Source: Cyanobacteria bacterium UBA8803 | GTDB taxonomy: Bacteria; Cyanobacteriota; Cyanobacteriia; Cyanobacteriales; Coleofasciculaceae | Direction of reading: 5' to 3' | DNA: 8,040 nucleotides | Assembly (NCBI GenBank): GCA_003505715.1 | Contig: DNXU01000250.1 | Span: forward strand, 1-8,040 | Part shown: piece after piece, positions 6,805-8,040 of the stretch | Numbering within the stretch: the first letter of the stretch is position 1 | Layout of the letters: every line of letters starts with the position of its first letter | Notes under the pieces: model-generated | Seen by the model: the letters and a program-made list of their open reading frames with translations, nothing else | Told to the model about the DNA's origin: nothing | Databases searched by the model: none | Program-made: the position numbers and the translations under genes

Positions 6805-7989
6805 CTATTCCCTTGGAAAAATATGCACGGATGGGTTAGCAACTGACAACTTTACCCTGGTTCCTACGGGCAACTGCGTGTTGAGGGTGGTGCGAGCATG
6901 TAGTTCTTTGCCAGAGGGGGTTTGCAAGCAATAACGGTACTCGCGACCTAGGAAGTGTCGCTCTCGAATCACCACCATCCCTGCTTCATCATCGGGCTTG
7001 AGGATGACGTTTTCTTCCGGTAGCATTAACTCACCCTGGTCGAGGGTGAGTTCGTTAAACAGTTCTAGGGTTTCTGAACTACCAATTTTAGCCTTCTGTA
7101 CTGATGAATCGTTCTTGACTCCTGACAAACAGCCCAGATGGGAGTCCGCTAGCTCAGCTTTTGAGGCAATTACGGGGCAAAGACCTTCAAACGGCCCTAC
7201 TTCAGTTTCCCATAGCTGCCCCCGACGGCGAGCAGGTAGAAAATTGGCTTGAGTAACAAATTCTGCGACAAACCGAGAGATCGGATGGCTGTAGATTTCT
7301 TCAGGGGTTCCCAATTGCTCTAAATAACCGTCTCGCATCACCCCAACTCGATCCGATAGGGAAAGTGCCTCTTCTCTGTCATGGGTGACAAAAATTGCCG
7401 AGGTGCCAGTTTCTTTGAGAATTGATCTTAGTTCCTCGCGCAGTCGCAGGCGCACTTGGACATCCAAATTGCTCAAGGGTTCATCCAACAGAATCAGTGC
7501 AGGTTGCGGTGCTAAGGCACGGGCAAGGGCAACGCGCTGCTGCTGACCCCCAGAAAGTTCGTGGGGATAGCGTTTTTCCAGTCCTGTTAATCCGACTAAA
7601 GCGATCGCTTGTGCGGTACTTTTCTTCACAGATACCCTAGCGTGCTTACCCTGGCGATTTTTTAATCCAAAAGCCACATTCTCGGCTACAGTCAGGTGCG
7701 GAAAAAGGGCATAGTCTTGGAAGACCATGCCCGTGTTCCGTTGTTCTGGAGGTATCCAATATCCTGGACTAGCAACTAGGCGTCCAGCCAATTCGACGGT
7801 TCCCGACTGAGGACGCTCAAACCCAGCAATAATGCGCAATAGCGTAGTTTTACCGCAGCCCGATGGGCCAAGTAATCCCAGTACCTCTCCTTGGTGCAGC
7901 GTTAATGTAACGCTGGCAACTGCTGGGTAAGTGGTGGATTCAAACTGCTTGGTGATGTTTTCTAAATGTAGAATTGCCGGTTGTTTCAT
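6805..7989 (-). CDS. ABC transporter ATP-binding subunit, ferric-iron (FutC/FbpC) type
   Basis: This is a 394-residue ATPase subunit of a binding-protein-dependent importer. The nucleotide-binding domain (about 6-240) is complete: Walker A GPSGCGKTT (41-49), Q-loop Q91 in VFQDYALFPHLTVAENVAFGL, signature LSGGQQQR (145-152), Walker B LILLDE (165-170), D-loop SNLD and switch H203 in VTHD. A TOBE-like accessory domain follows (about 245-393), ending in VKLSVANPSVHIFPRE. The PPEQRNTGMVFQDYALFPHLTV segment is typical of the ferric-iron and closely related polyamine or phosphonate importers; iron is the best guess, not proven. It is somewhat longer than the usual 340-360 residues because of a poorly structured stretch at about 280-310. 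Permease and binding-protein genes are not in the window; any operon partners would be upstream, beyond the right edge. No Shine-Dalgarno is seen before the ATG. Confidence 0.92.
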   Translation of the reverse strand: MKQPAILHLENITKQFESTTYPAVASVTLTLHQGEVLGLLGPSGCGKTTLLRIIAGFERPQSGTVELAGRLVASPGYWIPPEQRNTGMVFQDYALFPHLTVAENVAFGLKNRQGKHARVSVKKSTAQAIALVGLTGLEKRYPHELSGGQQQRVALARALAPQPALILLDEPLSNLDVQVRLRLREELRSILKETGTSAIFVTHDREEALSLSDRVGVMRDGYLEQLGTPEEIYSHPISRFVAEFVTQANFLPARRRGQLWETEVGPFEGLCPVIASKAELADSHLGCLSGVKNDSSVQKAKIGSSETLELFNELTLDQGELMLPEENVILKPDDEAGMVVIRERHFLGREYRYCLQTPSGKELHARTTLNTQLPVGTRVKLSVANPSVHIFPRE

Positions 7990-8016
7990 CAGAGTTTTTG
8001 AGTTTCGAGTATGGAT

Positions 8017-8022
8017 CTTATA
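8017..8022 (-). promoter_or_regulatory. Candidate -10 element of the ABC gene
   Basis: The minus strand reads TATAAG, a five-of-six match to TATAAT, 27 bases upstream of the ABC ATPase start codon. A matching -35 would fall at or just past the window edge and cannot be checked, so this is weak. Confidence 0.25.
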
Positions 8023-8040
8023 GGGATGAGGGATGAGGGA
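8023..8040. repeat. GGGATGA heptamer tract, cut by the window edge
   Basis: Two perfect GGGATGA units and the start of a third (8023-8029, 8030-8036, 8037-8040) reach the end of the window. Like the CCCCATT tract at the left end, it is a 7-bp tandem repeat next to a gene, here 34 bases upstream of the ABC ATPase start. Confidence 0.7.

Larger units (their letters stand above)
780..7608. repeat. Nine HIP1 octamers (GCGATCGC) spread across the window
   Basis: Perfect GCGATCGC palindromes start at 780, 1451, 2345, 2578, 3521, 4901, 5731, 6267 and 7601, all inside coding sequence. A random octamer would be expected far less than once in 8 kb. This over-representation is a known signature of many cyanobacterial genomes and is the main basis for the taxonomic call. 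The span listed covers the first to the last site, not a continuous element. Confidence 0.9.

Noticed and set aside
6998..7640. Two plus-strand frames of 84 and 72 codons opposite the ABC ATPase gene
   Set aside because: They overlap the conserved ATPase and accessory domain on the other strand and encode nothing recognisable.

Overview
The window looks like chromosomal DNA of a cyanobacterium, probably a filamentous or otherwise morphologically complex one. The evidence is nine perfect GCGATCGC (HIP1) octamers in 8 kb, degenerate CCCCATT-type heptamer tracts between genes, no usable Shine-Dalgarno sequences, and a gene set (a secreted TPR-CHAT protein, a cyanobacterial-type filamentous haemagglutinin-like exoprotein, an OmpR-family regulator and a ferric-type ABC ATPase) typical of that phylum. 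This is inferred from sequence features, not from a database match.

Layout. Bases 1-165 are non-coding. They hold a strong 9-bp stem-loop (47-74), one copy of a 26-bp palindromic repeat (115-140) and a CCCCATT tract that runs up to the stop codon of the next gene. Bases 166-2838 (minus) encode an 890-residue exported TPR-CHAT protein with an intact His755/Cys802 dyad. A 214-bp gap follows, with a 60-bp imperfect palindrome (2899-2958) that looks like a non-autonomous dispersed element. Bases 3053-5827 (minus) encode a 924-residue TpsA-like exoprotein with an N-terminal secretion domain and a long beta-helix. A 239-bp divergent intergenic region carries a good candidate promoter for the exoprotein. 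Bases 6067-6759 (plus) encode a 230-residue response regulator. A 45-bp convergent gap holds the second copy of the 26-bp repeat. Bases 6805-7989 (minus) encode a 394-residue ABC transporter ATPase, probably for ferric iron. The last 51 bases hold its leader and the start of another heptamer tract.

How the parts may work together. The exoprotein and the CHAT protein lie in the same direction and both have signal peptides, so a plausible unit is a surface or secreted adhesin with an exported caspase-like partner. The response regulator is transcribed divergently from the exoprotein gene and has no histidine kinase next to it here, so it may control the shared intergenic region; this is inference. 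No TpsB/FhaC outer-membrane translocator is present in the window. The ABC ATPase converges on the regulator and probably belongs to a separate locus that continues past the right edge.

The most interesting signals are the exported CHAT protein beside a TpsA-like exoprotein, the strict 27/28-residue rung register interrupted by long rungs in that exoprotein, the two 26-bp repeats at gene 3' ends flanking the three-gene block in inverted orientation, and signs that short repeats have entered coding sequence (exoprotein C-terminal linker, ATPase accessory domain, regulator stop codon). No gene family here is clearly new.
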